A DNA stretch of 35,106 bases from Chloroflexota bacterium (GCA_947479915.1 CANKAU010000025.1:1-35106), one strand, 5' to 3'. Shown: positions 7,138-15,380, counted from the stretch's first letter. Numbers and translations are program-made. Notes: a model not told the origin generated them from the letters alone.

Positions 7138-9531
7138 CTACCCCATCCCGTACCGGATGATGTCGCGCTCCTCCAGCGAGCGAATGAAGGCGTCGTCCAG
7201 TTGGAGCAGGCCGCGGAGCACGCGGTCGTTGTGCTCGCCGAACTCGGGCGGCGGCGTCTGGATCGTGTGGGGCGTCTGGACGAACCGCCATGCCCCGGTG
7301 ATCGTGCGTGCGTCCGTGCCGGGGATATCCCGGTAGAACGACCGATGCAGGAGCTGCGGGTCGCCCGGCATCTCGTGAGGCTGGAGGACCGGCGCGGCCG
7401 GGACCCCCGCCGCCTGGAGGCGCTCTGCGAGCGCTCGGTGCTCGTGCGGGGCGGTCCACACCGCGAGGTGACGGTCGATGTCCTCGCGCGCCACGAGGCG
7501 AGCGGACGCGGTCGCCAGCGCCGCGTCCTGGGCCCACGCGGGCGCGCCCATGAGCCCGACAAGGGCCGCCCACTCCTCGTCGGTGGAGACGGCGATCGCG
7601 ATCCACTCGTCCTCACCCGCGGTGCGGTAGACGTTGTGCGGCGCCATGGTCGGGTGCAGGTTGCCTCGGCGGTGCTGCACGCGGCCGTTCAGCGTGTAGT
7701 CCAGCAGCGCCTCGCCGATGACGTGCGTCTCCGCCTCGCGCATCGCAGCCTCGATGTGCTGGCCGCGCCCGGTCTGCTCGCGCGCGAACAGGCCCACGAG
7801 GACGCAGTGCGACGCCAGCAGGCCGTTCATGTAGTCCGCGTAGAAGTTGCCCGGCTTCAGCGGCGGGCCGTCCTCGTACCCCGTGAGGTCGGACAGGCCG
7901 GAGCAGGCGTCCACGCCGGGGCCCATGGAGATCAAGTCCTTGTAGGGGCCGGTCGAGCCGAAGGCGGGCAGCGAGACGTGGATCGCGCGCGGATTGATCT
8001 CCTGCATCACGGGACACTCGATGCCGAACTTTGGCATGACGCGGGGGCGGAAGTTCTCCCAGACCACGTCGCTGACCGCCAGCAGGCGCTTGAAAACCTC
8101 GACGCCGTCCTGCTGCTGGAGATCGAGACTCAGGTGCTGCTTGTCGTGATGGTGCGGGTTAAACGCCGAGCCGGACGAGGAGTGCGCGAACAGCCGTCGC
8201 TGCTCTGCGATCCGGGCGGGCTGGTCGATGTGGATGATCTCCGCACCGAGGTCCGCGAGCGCCTCGCCGCCGACGGGGCCGACCACGCCGGCCGTCAGGT
8301 CGAGGATGCGGACCCCGGCCAGCGGGCGCGGGCGCTCGCCGATGGCCGGCGCCTTCACCGGCGCGGGGCGGATCGCGGCCAGCAGCTCAGGCAGCCGGGC
8401 ATTGTCCTCGCCGAGGAGCGGCGCGCGGCGCGTCTCCCACGGGGTGTCGCGTGCGATGTAGGCGTAGCCGGGCTGCCGCACCCGCCCGACGTGCGGGTGG
8501 TCGACGTCGTCGAAGAAGCCGCGCGCCTCGTGCTGCGGGTCGGTGAGGACTTCGTCCACCGTCAGGACGGACGTCCACGGCGCGTTCACCGCCTGCCCCG
8601 CCCGGAACAGCTCATCGCGGGTGCGGGAGGCGAGGTAACCGACAAGGTAGCCGTCAATGACGTCGGTGCCCTCGGGCATCTCGGCGGCGAACTCGGGCGT
8701 CAGCCAGCGCGGTTCGTCCAGCATCTTCTCGATGCCGCGGTAATGCGCGGGGCCCATCGGGGAGTGCGCGTGCACGTAGCCGTCCTTGCACGGCAACAGC
8801 TCGGAGAACACCTTCGCGCTGCGCTCGGCGCCTGCGTTCGTGGTCCCGGCGCGCCGTAGCTCGACGCCCTGGCGGCGCCAGCGCTCCGGTACCTGGTCGA
8901 CGACGTACGCCACGGCGTCCTGGATCGACACGTCGACGTGCTCGCCGATCCCGACCTGGCGGGCGCGCCACACGGCGGCGAGCGTGGCGACCGAGGTGTG
9001 CAGCCCGGCGTGATACTCGACCACGTGGCCGTAGGCCTTCAGCGGCTCACGGTTAGGGAGCCCGGTGATGTGCGCATAGCCGCCCGCGGCGAACGAGATC
9101 AGTTCGCTCGACTTCCACTGCGAAAACGGGCCGGTCTGGCCGAAGCCCGTCACCGACACCAGCACGAGGTCCGAGCGCTCCGCGGAAAGCGCGGCGAACC
9201 CGAGACCGAGGCGATCCAGCGTGCCGGGAGCGAAATCCTCCAGGACCGCGTCCGCCGTCGCGATGAGGCCGCGCAGCGTCGCGCGATCCTCCGCGGCCTC
9301 GAGGTCCAGCGTAACGCTGCGCTTGCCCGCGTTCAGGTGCAGATGCAGCGCCCCACCCTCGACATGCGGCTCGTCGCGCCAGAACGGCGGCTCGTGGCGG
9401 ATGCGGTCTCCCGTGGGGGGCTCGACCTTGATCACCTCGGCGCCGAATCCGGCGAGGAGGCGGGTAGCGTAGGCACCGGGGACGGACTGGGACAGGTCGA
9501 TGATGCGGATCCCCGCGAGCGCTGACGTCAT
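7138..9531 (-). CDS. Fused two-domain family III CoA transferase (CaiB/BaiF)
   Basis: Protein of 797 residues made of two complete CaiB/BaiF-type units (about 1-390 and 400-797), each close to the usual 400 residues of a single subunit. Family III enzymes move CoA between carboxylic acids and work as interlocked dimers; the fusion would supply both rings in one chain. The first unit starts GIRIIDLSQSVPGAYATRLLAG and holds the catalytic-type aspartate (SIQDAV, D205), matching AMQDAV of formyl-CoA transferase. In the second unit (GVRILDLTAGVVGP start) the aligned residue is glutamate (AMREAE, E599). RAPLLGE near 370 is a family motif. A second fused paralogue lies at 16484-18934. ATG behind GAGGG; a TATAAT promoter is found upstream. 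Acyl donor and acceptor are unknown. Confidence 0.9.
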   Translation of the reverse strand: MTSALAGIRIIDLSQSVPGAYATRLLAGFGAEVIKVEPPTGDRIRHEPPFWRDEPHVEGGALHLHLNAGKRSVTLDLEAAEDRATLRGLIATADAVLEDFAPGTLDRLGLGFAALSAERSDLVLVSVTGFGQTGPFSQWKSSELISFAAGGYAHITGLPNREPLKAYGHVVEYHAGLHTSVATLAAVWRARQVGIGEHVDVSIQDAVAYVVDQVPERWRRQGVELRRAGTTNAGAERSAKVFSELLPCKDGYVHAHSPMGPAHYRGIEKMLDEPRWLTPEFAAEMPEGTDVIDGYLVGYLASRTRDELFRAGQAVNAPWTSVLTVDEVLTDPQHEARGFFDDVDHPHVGRVRQPGYAYIARDTPWETRRAPLLGEDNARLPELLAAIRPAPVKAPAIGERPRPLAGVRILDLTAGVVGPVGGEALADLGAEIIHIDQPARIAEQRRLFAHSSSGSAFNPHHHDKQHLSLDLQQQDGVEVFKRLLAVSDVVWENFRPRVMPKFGIECPVMQEINPRAIHVSLPAFGSTGPYKDLISMGPGVDACSGLSDLTGYEDGPPLKPGNFYADYMNGLLASHCVLVGLFAREQTGRGQHIEAAMREAETHVIGEALLDYTLNGRVQHRRGNLHPTMAPHNVYRTAGEDEWIAIAVSTDEEWAALVGLMGAPAWAQDAALATASARLVAREDIDRHLAVWTAPHEHRALAERLQAAGVPAAPVLQPHEMPGDPQLLHRSFYRDIPGTDARTITGAWRFVQTPHTIQTPPPEFGEHNDRVLRGLLQLDDAFIRSLEERDIIRYGMG

Positions 9532-9578
9532 GCATCCCTCGTGCGGCGCGGGCTTCGATCGGCGCGCCGGGCGACGGC

Positions 9579-9606
9579 ATTATAGGTGTGCTATCGGTTC
9601 CGCCAA
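9579..9606 (-). promoter_or_regulatory. Promoter of the fused CoA transferase gene
   Basis: On the minus strand a consensus -10 box TATAAT (9579-9584) is preceded by a 16-bp spacer and TTGGCG (9601-9606) as -35. Transcription would start near 9572, about 40 bases before the ATG. Confidence 0.65.
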
Positions 9607-9707
9607 CATCAGCGTTCTGGTACGCGCACAACACGACCGAGGTCTAGGATCGTGCTGGCCGGCCACGCAGACGGAGGCGCTCGAACCGGGCCCGCGAGGA
9701 CACCTGC

Positions 9708-10394
9708 ATGCTGATCGATCTCCACGTGCACACGGTTCGCGGCAGCTCTGACAGCAGCCTCAAGACGGACGAGCTAGTGGAGGAGGCGGCCCGCACCGGC
9801 CTAGACGGAGTGTGCCTGACCGAGCACCGCGGCCCGTGGGACCGACACGAACTCGCGGCGCTCCAGGAACGGCACCCAGGCCTGCTCCTGCTCAACGCGA
9901 TGGAGGTAGAGACGTCTTTCGGCCACTTGACCGTCTTCGGCCTTGATCGGTTTGTAGGCGGGATTCACGATCCGGTCACCCTTCGACGGATCGCGGATGG
10001 GCAGGGCGCGTTCGTCGTCCTCGCGCATCCCTTCCGCTACTTCTTGAGCCTCCCGGAGCGGAACCTGCTCTATCGCGGGCAGTTCCCCGTTCCCGCGGTC
10101 ATCGAGGAGATCGCGCAGCACCCCGCCTTTGCGCTGGTCGATGCGATCGAAGTGAACAACGGGGGAACCTCGCCGACAGAGAACGCGGTGGCATTGGAGG
10201 TTGCTCGCTACCTCGGCAAGCCAACCGTCGGGGGAAGCGACGCGCACTCCACGCACGGGCTGGGCCAATCGGTCACCGCCTTCGACGACCGAATCACCGG
10301 CACCGATGACTTCCTTGCCGCGCTCCACGCATCGAGGTTCCACGCCGCGACCCGGGCGCCGGACGGCGTGCTCACGCACGCCCTGGGTGGTTAG
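9708..10394 (+). CDS. PHP-domain metal-dependent phosphoesterase
   Basis: Protein of 228 residues with the polymerase-and-histidinol-phosphatase fold. Metal ligands are recognisable: DLHVHT at residues 4-9, the TEH motif near 40, the acidic MEVETSFGH region, AHPFRYF near 105, and a late DAHS motif. These match stand-alone PHP hydrolases that cleave phosphoester bonds in small molecules or nucleotides. It stands alone, divergent from the CoA transferase gene and convergent with a membrane protein gene across a 412-bp gap. A TAGGAT box at 9645-9650 could be its -10. ATG start, weak ribosome binding site. Substrate unknown. Confidence 0.85.
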   Translation: MLIDLHVHTVRGSSDSSLKTDELVEEAARTGLDGVCLTEHRGPWDRHELAALQERHPGLLLLNAMEVETSFGHLTVFGLDRFVGGIHDPVTLRRIADGQGAFVVLAHPFRYFLSLPERNLLYRGQFPVPAVIEEIAQHPAFALVDAIEVNNGGTSPTENAVALEVARYLGKPTVGGSDAHSTHGLGQSVTAFDDRITGTDDFLAALHASRFHAATRAPDGVLTHALGG

Positions 10395-10621
10395 TGGCGT
10401 GGAATCTCATGGGGCGCCCGCCCGCCTTAGCCGGCGACGCGGTTGCAGCAGCGGGTCATCCCGACTGACCGGCCTCGATTACCCCGCCGACGGTAGCCCC
10501 AGGTCTGGTGGACCTGAGACTCGGACGGCAGCGCACCGCGGTGCCCCCGGGAGACGGAGCAGCGTGAGGTTGTCCGCTTCCGAGTAGCAACGAACTGTTC
10601 CCGGGCCGAGAAGGACTCGAA

Positions 10622-10652
10622 TGGCACCCAGCTGGCACCCAACGGGGTGCCA
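10622..10652. repeat. Direct and inverted TGGCACCC repeats
   Basis: TGGCACCC occurs at 10622-10629 and 10633-10640 (11-bp period), and its reverse complement GGGTGCCA at 10645-10652, so the second copy can fold into an 8-bp hairpin. It lies about 90 bases before the tRNA-Leu remnant and may be a recombinase arm or accessory site. Confidence 0.6.
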
Positions 10653-10743
10653 TTGCGTGCCTTGCGAAGCATCTAAGTGCCGGTCGTCTGGATCACACCA
10701 CCGTGGATTGCCCTCTAATGCCGCAGTGATCCGCGCCAAGGAA

Positions 10744-10799
10744 GGGCTTAAACCCCGCGGCCGCAAGGCGTGTGGGTTCGACCCCCACCCCCGGTACCA
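10744..10799 (+). pseudogene. 3' fragment of a tRNA-Leu gene (likely attachment-site scar)
   Basis: The stretch matches the 3' half of a class II tRNA: loop CTTAAAC with a TAA anticodon position, a long variable arm closing GCC-GCAA-GGC, a perfect five-pair T stem (GTGGG 10772-10776 with CCCAC 10784-10788) around TTCGACC, acceptor strand CCCCGGT, discriminator A and encoded CCA at 10797-10799. The matching 5' acceptor ACCGGGG and a D arm are absent from the 100 bases upstream, and only three anticodon-stem pairs form, so the gene is incomplete. Tyrosine recombinases often use the anticodon loop to 3' end of tRNA-Leu as attachment core, which leaves exactly such fragments. Confidence 0.75.
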
Positions 10800-10806
10800 C
10801 CGCACG

Positions 10807-12267
10807 CTAGGCGATCGGTTCGCCTCGCCGGCCCTGTCCTCGGGTGCCGCCCGCCTCGACCCAACCGAGGAAGCCCACCGCCAGACCGAGGATCACGAGC
10901 TGGCCGGGACCGTAGCAGTGGCGCTGGATCTCGGCCGCATCGCCGAGGTAGGACGCCGTCGCACCGGCCACGCCCCCCAGCACCAGGCACGCGCCCAGCC
11001 CGACGAACCCGGAGCCGCGGAACCGCGTGAGGAAGACCGGGAACCCGATCACGAGCAGCAGCACGACGCCCGCGTTACCGGCCAGGGAGATGCCGTCGCG
11101 CGGAAACCCATCCGGCATGTAGTAGGCAAGGTCGTTCGGGGCCAGGATCAGGAACGACGCCCGCGCCAGCTCATCGAACCGATCGAGCGGGTGCTGGAAC
11201 AGCCAGCCGACATATGTCGATGTCCCGCGGGCGGCGAGCCACGCGCGTGCATCAGCGAGTTCCGGGTCGGTCAGGGCCGCGGGCTCCCACAGCGGGAACG
11301 TGAGCGCCTCGCTCTCCGGCCCGAGGCGCGCGCGTAGGCCGGCCTCATCGATGGGGACGGCGTATCGATCGAGTGCAGCCACATCCGGCAATCCACGCGC
11401 CAGGAAGTACGACCGTGCCTCCGGGTCCGGCAGGACGCGCATGAACAGGTTGTCGTAGAGCGGGTGCGCCGACCGAGCTGTCAGCGGCGGCTCCAGGCTG
11501 GCGTGCACGCTCAACCCGGTGGGCTGTGGCGGGATCACATGACTGCTCCACAGCGCGACCAGCGAGACGCAGACCGCGACCGAGAGCAGCGGGAGCGCCC
11601 ACCGCTGCTCCGGACCTCGCCGCCGCCCGCCGACGACGCAGAGCAGCGGGATCGCCGCAAGCATCGAGATCGGGTTGGAGTCGCGCGTGAGCAGCCACGC
11701 CACGCCGACGATCCCGAGGGCAACCGCCAGGCCGACGCACAGCAGCGACCGCAGACGCCCGCCCGGCAGGCGCGAGGTGCCCGTTCCCAGGAGCATGCCG
11801 ACCGTCACGAGCGCCGCCGCGAGCGAGTCGTTGATCGACTCCGACAGGACGACCCCGGTCCATCCGACCCGCAGCGGAGCCAGGAGGAATGAGCACCCGA
11901 TCAGCAGCCCGAGGGCGCGCGCCGGCCATCGCCGCGGAACGAGCGACAGCGTGAGCGTCAGCCCGAGCCAGGACCAGAAGGCCAGCTCGGGCGGCAACGC
12001 CTCGACGCCGCTCGGCAGGAGGTTTGTGAGGCGGTACAGCAGCGGAACGGTCAGGGGTGCCTGCGAGAACAGGTGATCGAGGGAGAACGGTTGTGACGCA
12101 ATCTCGAAGTACGTCCGGCTGTCTTCCCAGGTCCGCGGCTGCAATCCCCCCGCAGCCGCGTCGAACGCCGTCCGCGCAAGGATCGCGGTGGCCACCAGCA
12201 ACCCCCACCACGCCCAGCGCGCGGCGATCCACCAGCGTTCGCGGTCCGTGAGCGTTCGTTGGTTCAC
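10807..12267 (-). CDS. Polytopic membrane protein, possibly GT-C-like
   Basis: Integral membrane protein of about 486 residues with some ten hydrophobic stretches. The first helix (WWGLLVATAILART) is followed by an outward loop with the acidic-aromatic pattern EDSRTYFE, and a long soluble section (about residues 270-380) lies between the early helices and the last three or four. An early-loop aspartate and many helices are reminiscent of GT-C lipid-linked-sugar glycosyltransferases, but no signature proves it; I do not recognise the family. I chose the GTG at 12267 (GAGG nine bases upstream); an ATG at 12342 would add 25 polar residues with less typical codon use. It is divergent from the riboswitch-terC unit. 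Confidence 0.65.
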   Translation of the reverse strand: MNQRTLTDRERWWIAARWAWWGLLVATAILARTAFDAAAGGLQPRTWEDSRTYFEIASQPFSLDHLFSQAPLTVPLLYRLTNLLPSGVEALPPELAFWSWLGLTLTLSLVPRRWPARALGLLIGCSFLLAPLRVGWTGVVLSESINDSLAAALVTVGMLLGTGTSRLPGGRLRSLLCVGLAVALGIVGVAWLLTRDSNPISMLAAIPLLCVVGGRRRGPEQRWALPLLSVAVCVSLVALWSSHVIPPQPTGLSVHASLEPPLTARSAHPLYDNLFMRVLPDPEARSYFLARGLPDVAALDRYAVPIDEAGLRARLGPESEALTFPLWEPAALTDPELADARAWLAARGTSTYVGWLFQHPLDRFDELARASFLILAPNDLAYYMPDGFPRDGISLAGNAGVVLLLVIGFPVFLTRFRGSGFVGLGACLVLGGVAGATASYLGDAAEIQRHCYGPGQLVILGLAVGFLGWVEAGGTRGQGRRGEPIA

Positions 12268-12405
12268 GTGGCGCAGCCTCACCGCCGGCGCCTGAGCCTC
12301 GGCATCCCTGATCCGACCTGCGGTGCGACTATCGCACTCCATTCGTGCCGTTGTCTCCGCTGTCTTTCCGAGGGCGGTTAGGCCGCACGCTCGGCCTGCA
12401 CCTGT

Positions 12406-12411
12406 TACGCT
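12406..12411 (+). promoter_or_regulatory. Putative -10 box of the riboswitch-terC transcript
   Basis: TACGCT at 12406-12411 would place the transcription start near 12418, just in front of the riboswitch aptamer that begins at 12421. No good -35 is visible. Confidence 0.4.
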
Positions 12412-12420
12412 GGAGGGGAC

Positions 12421-12514
12421 GAAGGGGAGTAGTCCCAAAGAGCGTCGCCGTCAGTACGGCCTTCGGGCCCGGCGCCGCTGTCCGGCTGAGCCCAGCCGGG
12501 TGGACCAGACCTTC
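12421..12514 (+). ncRNA. yybP-ykoY manganese riboswitch aptamer
   Basis: The two conserved internal loops of the yybP-ykoY class are recognisable: GGGGAGTAG right after the first strand of P1 (12421-12430), and GTCGCCGTCAGTACGG (about 12443-12459), which corresponds to the GTCGTCAnTnCG loop of known members. A GGCC-TTCG-GGCC hairpin caps P3, a GC-rich P4 (CCGGCTGAGCCCAGCCGG) follows, and CAGACCTTC closes P1 by pairing CCTTC with GAAGG. The class binds Mn2+ and typically sits before terC/ykoY or mntP genes, exactly as here. The identification rests on the memorised consensus, not on a covariance search. Confidence 0.85.
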
Positions 12515-12539
12515 TGCGAACGAGCGTTCAGCAGAAGGG
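12510..12539 (+). promoter_or_regulatory. Expression platform: switchable hairpin over the terC ribosome binding site
   Basis: CCTTCTGC (about 12510-12517) is complementary to GCAGAAGG (12531-12538), with GAAC/GTTC extending the inner stem. The hairpin hides the AGAAGG ribosome binding site. The CCTTC of this hairpin is the same strand that closes aptamer helix P1 with GAAGG at 12421-12425, so the two pairings exclude each other: ligand-bound P1 should release the binding site and switch translation on. Confidence 0.75.
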
Positions 12540-12551
12540 TTCCCATCACCC

Positions 12552-13568
12552 ATGTCCTTTGATTTCTTCGCAGGCCTCGACCTCCGCGCATGGATCGCGT
12601 TCAACGCGTTCATCGTCGCCATGCTCGTCCTCGACCTGCTGGTGCTGCATCGCAACGCGCACGTAGTGTCCGTGCGCGAGGCGGCCATCACCAGCCTCGG
12701 GTGGATCGCGCTCGGCCTGTCGTTCGGCGCGGTGCTCTGGTGGTGGCGCGGGCCGACCAGCGCGGCCGAGTACTTCGCGGGCTACCTGATCGAGAAGAGC
12801 CTCTCGGTCGACAACGTGTTCGTGTTCGTCCTGATCTTCTCGTTCTTCGCGGTGCCCGCCGCTTACCAGCATCGCGTGCTCTTCTGGGGTGTGGTGGGCG
12901 CGCTGGTCATGCGCGGGATCTTCATTGTCGCGGGGGCGGCGCTGCTGGAGCAGTTCCAGTGGATCCTCTACATCTTCGGCGCGTTCCTGCTGTTCACCGC
13001 CGTGAAGATGTTTCGCCACAGCGAGATGGCGATCGACCCCGAGCAGAACCGCGTGCTCCGGCTGCTGGCACGTGTAATCCCGCTGTCGAAGGACTACGAC
13101 GGCCAGCGCCTGTTCACGAAGCGCAACGGCGTGCTGATGGCGACGCCACTGTTCGCCGTCCTCGTCATCGTCGAGACGACCGACCTCGTCTTCGCCGTCG
13201 ACTCGATCCCTGCGATCTTCGCGGTGACGCGTGATCCGTTCATCGTCTACACGTCGAACGCGTTCGCGATCCTCGGGCTGCGCGCGCTGTACTTCCTCCT
13301 CGCGGGCGTCGCGGATCGGTTCGTGTACCTGAAGACGGGGCTCGCGGTGATCCTCGCGTTCGTGGGGACGAAGATGCTCATCGTCGAGTTCTACCACGTC
13401 CCTGTGTGGTTCTCGCTCACCGTCATCGGCGTCGTGCTTGCGGTGTCGCTCATCGCCTCGCTGCGGAGCGGGCGCCGCCTCGACCCGGCGCACGAGGCTC
13501 CCCTCCCCGACCCGCTCGGGCTGCTCTCCGACGGCAGGCCGCACGAGGACGGGGCAACGCGCCACTAG
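12552..13568 (+). CDS. TerC family membrane protein (putative Mn2+ exporter)
   Basis: Integral membrane protein of 338 residues with about nine helices. TerC signatures are clear: the acidic GYLIEKSLSVDNVFVFVLIF region (residues 78-97; SVDNVFV at 85-91) and, later, ETTDLVFAVDSIPAIFAVT, which carry the conserved acidic residues of the family. Members such as Alx and MeeF have been tied to manganese efflux. The Mn riboswitch directly upstream supports the same role here, with synthesis raised when Mn2+ is high. I chose the ATG at 12552 because the upstream in-frame region is riboswitch, not protein; spacing from AGAAGG is long (13 bases). Stand-alone unit, convergent with the next gene. Confidence 0.92.
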   Translation: MSFDFFAGLDLRAWIAFNAFIVAMLVLDLLVLHRNAHVVSVREAAITSLGWIALGLSFGAVLWWWRGPTSAAEYFAGYLIEKSLSVDNVFVFVLIFSFFAVPAAYQHRVLFWGVVGALVMRGIFIVAGAALLEQFQWILYIFGAFLLFTAVKMFRHSEMAIDPEQNRVLRLLARVIPLSKDYDGQRLFTKRNGVLMATPLFAVLVIVETTDLVFAVDSIPAIFAVTRDPFIVYTSNAFAILGLRALYFLLAGVADRFVYLKTGLAVILAFVGTKMLIVEFYHVPVWFSLTVIGVVLAVSLIASLRSGRRLDPAHEAPLPDPLGLLSDGRPHEDGATRH

Positions 13569-13580
13569 GCTTCGGGCGTC

Positions 13581-13637
13581 GCTGCCGCGTGGGCATGGTC
13601 CGGTGTGACGGAACACTGGCCGCGCTCACGCGGCAGC
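13581..13637. terminator. Long inverted repeat between convergent genes
   Basis: GCTGCCGCGTG (13581-13591) and CACGCGGCAGC (13627-13637) are exact reverse complements; the intervening bases can extend the stem imperfectly (GGTCCGGTGT with ACACTGGCC). It lies between the ends of terC and the minus-strand ASCH-like gene and can serve both. No T-runs. Confidence 0.55.
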
Positions 13638-13664
13638 CTCGGTATCAACTCGACGCCGTCGAGG

Positions 13665-14252
13665 CTATTCGCCGGCTTCCGGCGCGAGGAACGCTCGCCC
13701 GCGCGGGCTGAGCCGGTAGCCGACCTCGAGGCTCTCCGTGAGGCCGAGCGACTTGAGCCGACGCACGTCGCTCTTGAAGTGCGGCACGTCGCGACCGAGC
13801 CGCTCCGCGAGGTCGGCGGCGCGCGTCCCCTCGTGTTCGGCGATCAGCCGAAGCACGTCGCGCGTCCACGGGCCGCGCCCACCGCCATCCATCTTCGCGA
13901 GGCGATCATCGATCGCGGCGCGATCCTCGGCGGTGATCGCGTCGTCCGCGGCGAGGCGGGCGCGTTCGTCCTGCACGTCGTCGCGATAGCGGAACGCGAC
14001 GCGGTACAGGTCGCCTTCGAACCCCACGAAGTCCTCGAGCAGCTCCTGCGCGGAGTCGAAGCCCGCCGCGATCGCGTCGGCGTCGTCCACGTCGCCCGGC
14101 GCGACCACCTCGACCTCGGTCGCTTCGATGAACCCTCCGGAGAAGAGGCGGTAGATGCCGCCCGTGCGCGCCTGCGGATGCTTCCAGTGACGGAACGTCA
14201 CCGTGATCACGCCGCGGCGGATGGGTTCGTGGAAGCGCTCGGCAAACAGCAT
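13665..14252 (-). CDS. ASCH/PUA-like domain protein with C-terminal winged helix
   Basis: Protein of 195 residues. The N-terminal half (about 1-85) looks like a small ASCH/PUA-like barrel: IRRGVITVTFRHWKHPQ, a GGIYRLFSGGFIEATEVEVV strand pair and a FEGDLYRVAFRY end; such domains bind RNA or modified nucleotides. A charged helical linker (QDERARLAAD...AIDDRLAKMDGGG) leads to a C-terminal winged-helix unit (about 135-190: LRLIAEHEGTRAADLAERLG, VRRLKSLGL, YRLSPRG), common in DNA-binding regulators. I chose the ATG at 14252, since the in-frame codons further upstream are low-complexity. Function unknown; the two-domain build suggests nucleic-acid or ligand-dependent regulation. Confidence 0.75.
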   Translation of the reverse strand: MLFAERFHEPIRRGVITVTFRHWKHPQARTGGIYRLFSGGFIEATEVEVVAPGDVDDADAIAAGFDSAQELLEDFVGFEGDLYRVAFRYRDDVQDERARLAADDAITAEDRAAIDDRLAKMDGGGRGPWTRDVLRLIAEHEGTRAADLAERLGRDVPHFKSDVRRLKSLGLTESLEVGYRLSPRGRAFLAPEAGE

Positions 14253-14323
14253 GAGGCCAGTGTACGCGGGCGCGCCGTGTGCGCCTCGCGCGGCGCGGCC
14301 CGAGGGGACAACTACCCGTGCGC

Positions 14324-15370
14324 CTACCGAGCGAGGGTGACCGCGGTGTTCGCGGGAATGCCGTTCGCGAAGCTCGCGCGGAACGGGTCGTTGATGAACG
14401 ACGGGCCGCTCACCAGCAGCAGCAGGAAGCGCCCCTGCGCGTCCTGCATCCACACCCCCGTCGCACCCGCGGCCTTCGCGGCTGCCTCAAGCTGCGCAGT
14501 GCTGCCGCCGGTGAACACCGCGAGCGCCGTGAAGTTTGCCCCGAAGTTCGGCGGTGCGGCGAACGATCCGCTGTCGGGCGCCGCCGCGACCCACATCCCG
14601 GCGAGCGCTGCGCACGCCGAGGAGACGCGGTCGATCACGAACGCGCCCCCGATCGCCGTCGGTGACGTCACTGCGGCGATCCGGCCCGTGCCAGTGGCGG
14701 ACTCGATCTTCGGGCCGACCATCCGGTCGCGCGCGCCGAAGACTGCCGCCTGCGTCGTCCGGTACTCGCAGCCGCCGACCGTGGCGACGAGGTTCACCGT
14801 CAGCGTCCCACCCGCGTCGCTCGTCGCCTGCACAGTGCCGATGCGCACGCCGGCCGCAGTGAACGAGGAGCCCTCGTACTGCACGCCCGTCGCGTACGGC
14901 CACGCGGTCGGTGTCACCGGCGGCGTCGTCCGGCTCGCGCTCCACGAGGCAGCGCGGGGCGCGCACGAAACGGACGATGGCACGTCGACGTACGCACCCA
15001 CCGCGACCTCGTTGTTCGGGAGCGAGAAGAACCCCGCGACGGTCGCCTTGCCGTCTGTGGTCGGCGCGGCGTCGATGCTGAACTGGCTGCCGCTGGCTGC
15101 AGGCGCGACCGCGGCGACGGTGAGCGTGGAGGCGGCGCAGCTGATCCCCACGCCGGGGTGCTGGATGCTGACGGCCAGCGTGCCGTCCGCGTTCACGACG
15201 AGGCGCACTGTTCCGCCGGCGCTGGTCGTGCCCTCGTACACCGTGCCGGGCACGGGGGCCGCCGTGGCGGCGGGGACGGACGCGAGGAGGTCGAGCGTCG
15301 CGACAAGGGCTGCAACGCCGGAGCGCCACGCGAGTCGCCGCGAGATCGAGGATCCGACGTGCCGCAGCAT
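14324..15370 (-). CDS. Secreted protein of unknown function with a C-terminal repeat domain
   Basis: Protein of about 348 residues with an N-terminal signal (SRRLAWRSGVAALVATLDLL, then ASVPAATAA as a likely signal-peptidase site). The mature part starts with two beta-rich, internally similar units (VYEGTTSAGGTVRLVVNADG near 40, VQYEGSSFTAAGVRIGTV near 150) that look like duplicated domains. The last 75 residues (NFGANFTALAVFTGG to TAVTLAR) form a different domain that recurs at the N-terminus of the alginate-lyase-like protein at 28216-29718. The start is uncertain: ATG 15370 or GTG 15373, both behind GAGGAG. I do not recognise the family. Its ribosome binding site borders a strong hairpin. 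Confidence 0.75.
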   Translation of the reverse strand: MLRHVGSSISRRLAWRSGVAALVATLDLLASVPAATAAPVPGTVYEGTTSAGGTVRLVVNADGTLAVSIQHPGVGISCAASTLTVAAVAPAASGSQFSIDAAPTTDGKATVAGFFSLPNNEVAVGAYVDVPSSVSCAPRAASWSASRTTPPVTPTAWPYATGVQYEGSSFTAAGVRIGTVQATSDAGGTLTVNLVATVGGCEYRTTQAAVFGARDRMVGPKIESATGTGRIAAVTSPTAIGGAFVIDRVSSACAALAGMWVAAAPDSGSFAAPPNFGANFTALAVFTGGSTAQLEAAAKAAGATGVWMQDAQGRFLLLLVSGPSFINDPFRASFANGIPANTAVTLAR

Positions 15371-15380
15371 CACAGCCACT

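Larger units (their letters stand above)
10395..10806. other. 412-bp gene-free stretch with a tRNA-Leu remnant
   Basis: No convincing protein gene lies here. The left 200 bases hold nothing I recognise. Two TGGCACCC direct repeats with an inverted partner are at 10622-10652, and the 3' part of a tRNA-Leu gene at 10744-10799. A short open frame (about 10509-10675, plus strand, ending ...GTQLAPNGVPLRALRSI) points at the tRNA fragment and could be the decayed end of an integrase gene, but I cannot support that call. Confidence 0.6.

Noticed and set aside
10479-10805. A minus-strand open frame starting MRWYRGWGSNPHALRPRG.
   Set aside because: This sequence is the well-known false translation of a tRNA-Leu 3' end; it reflects the tRNA fragment, not a protein.
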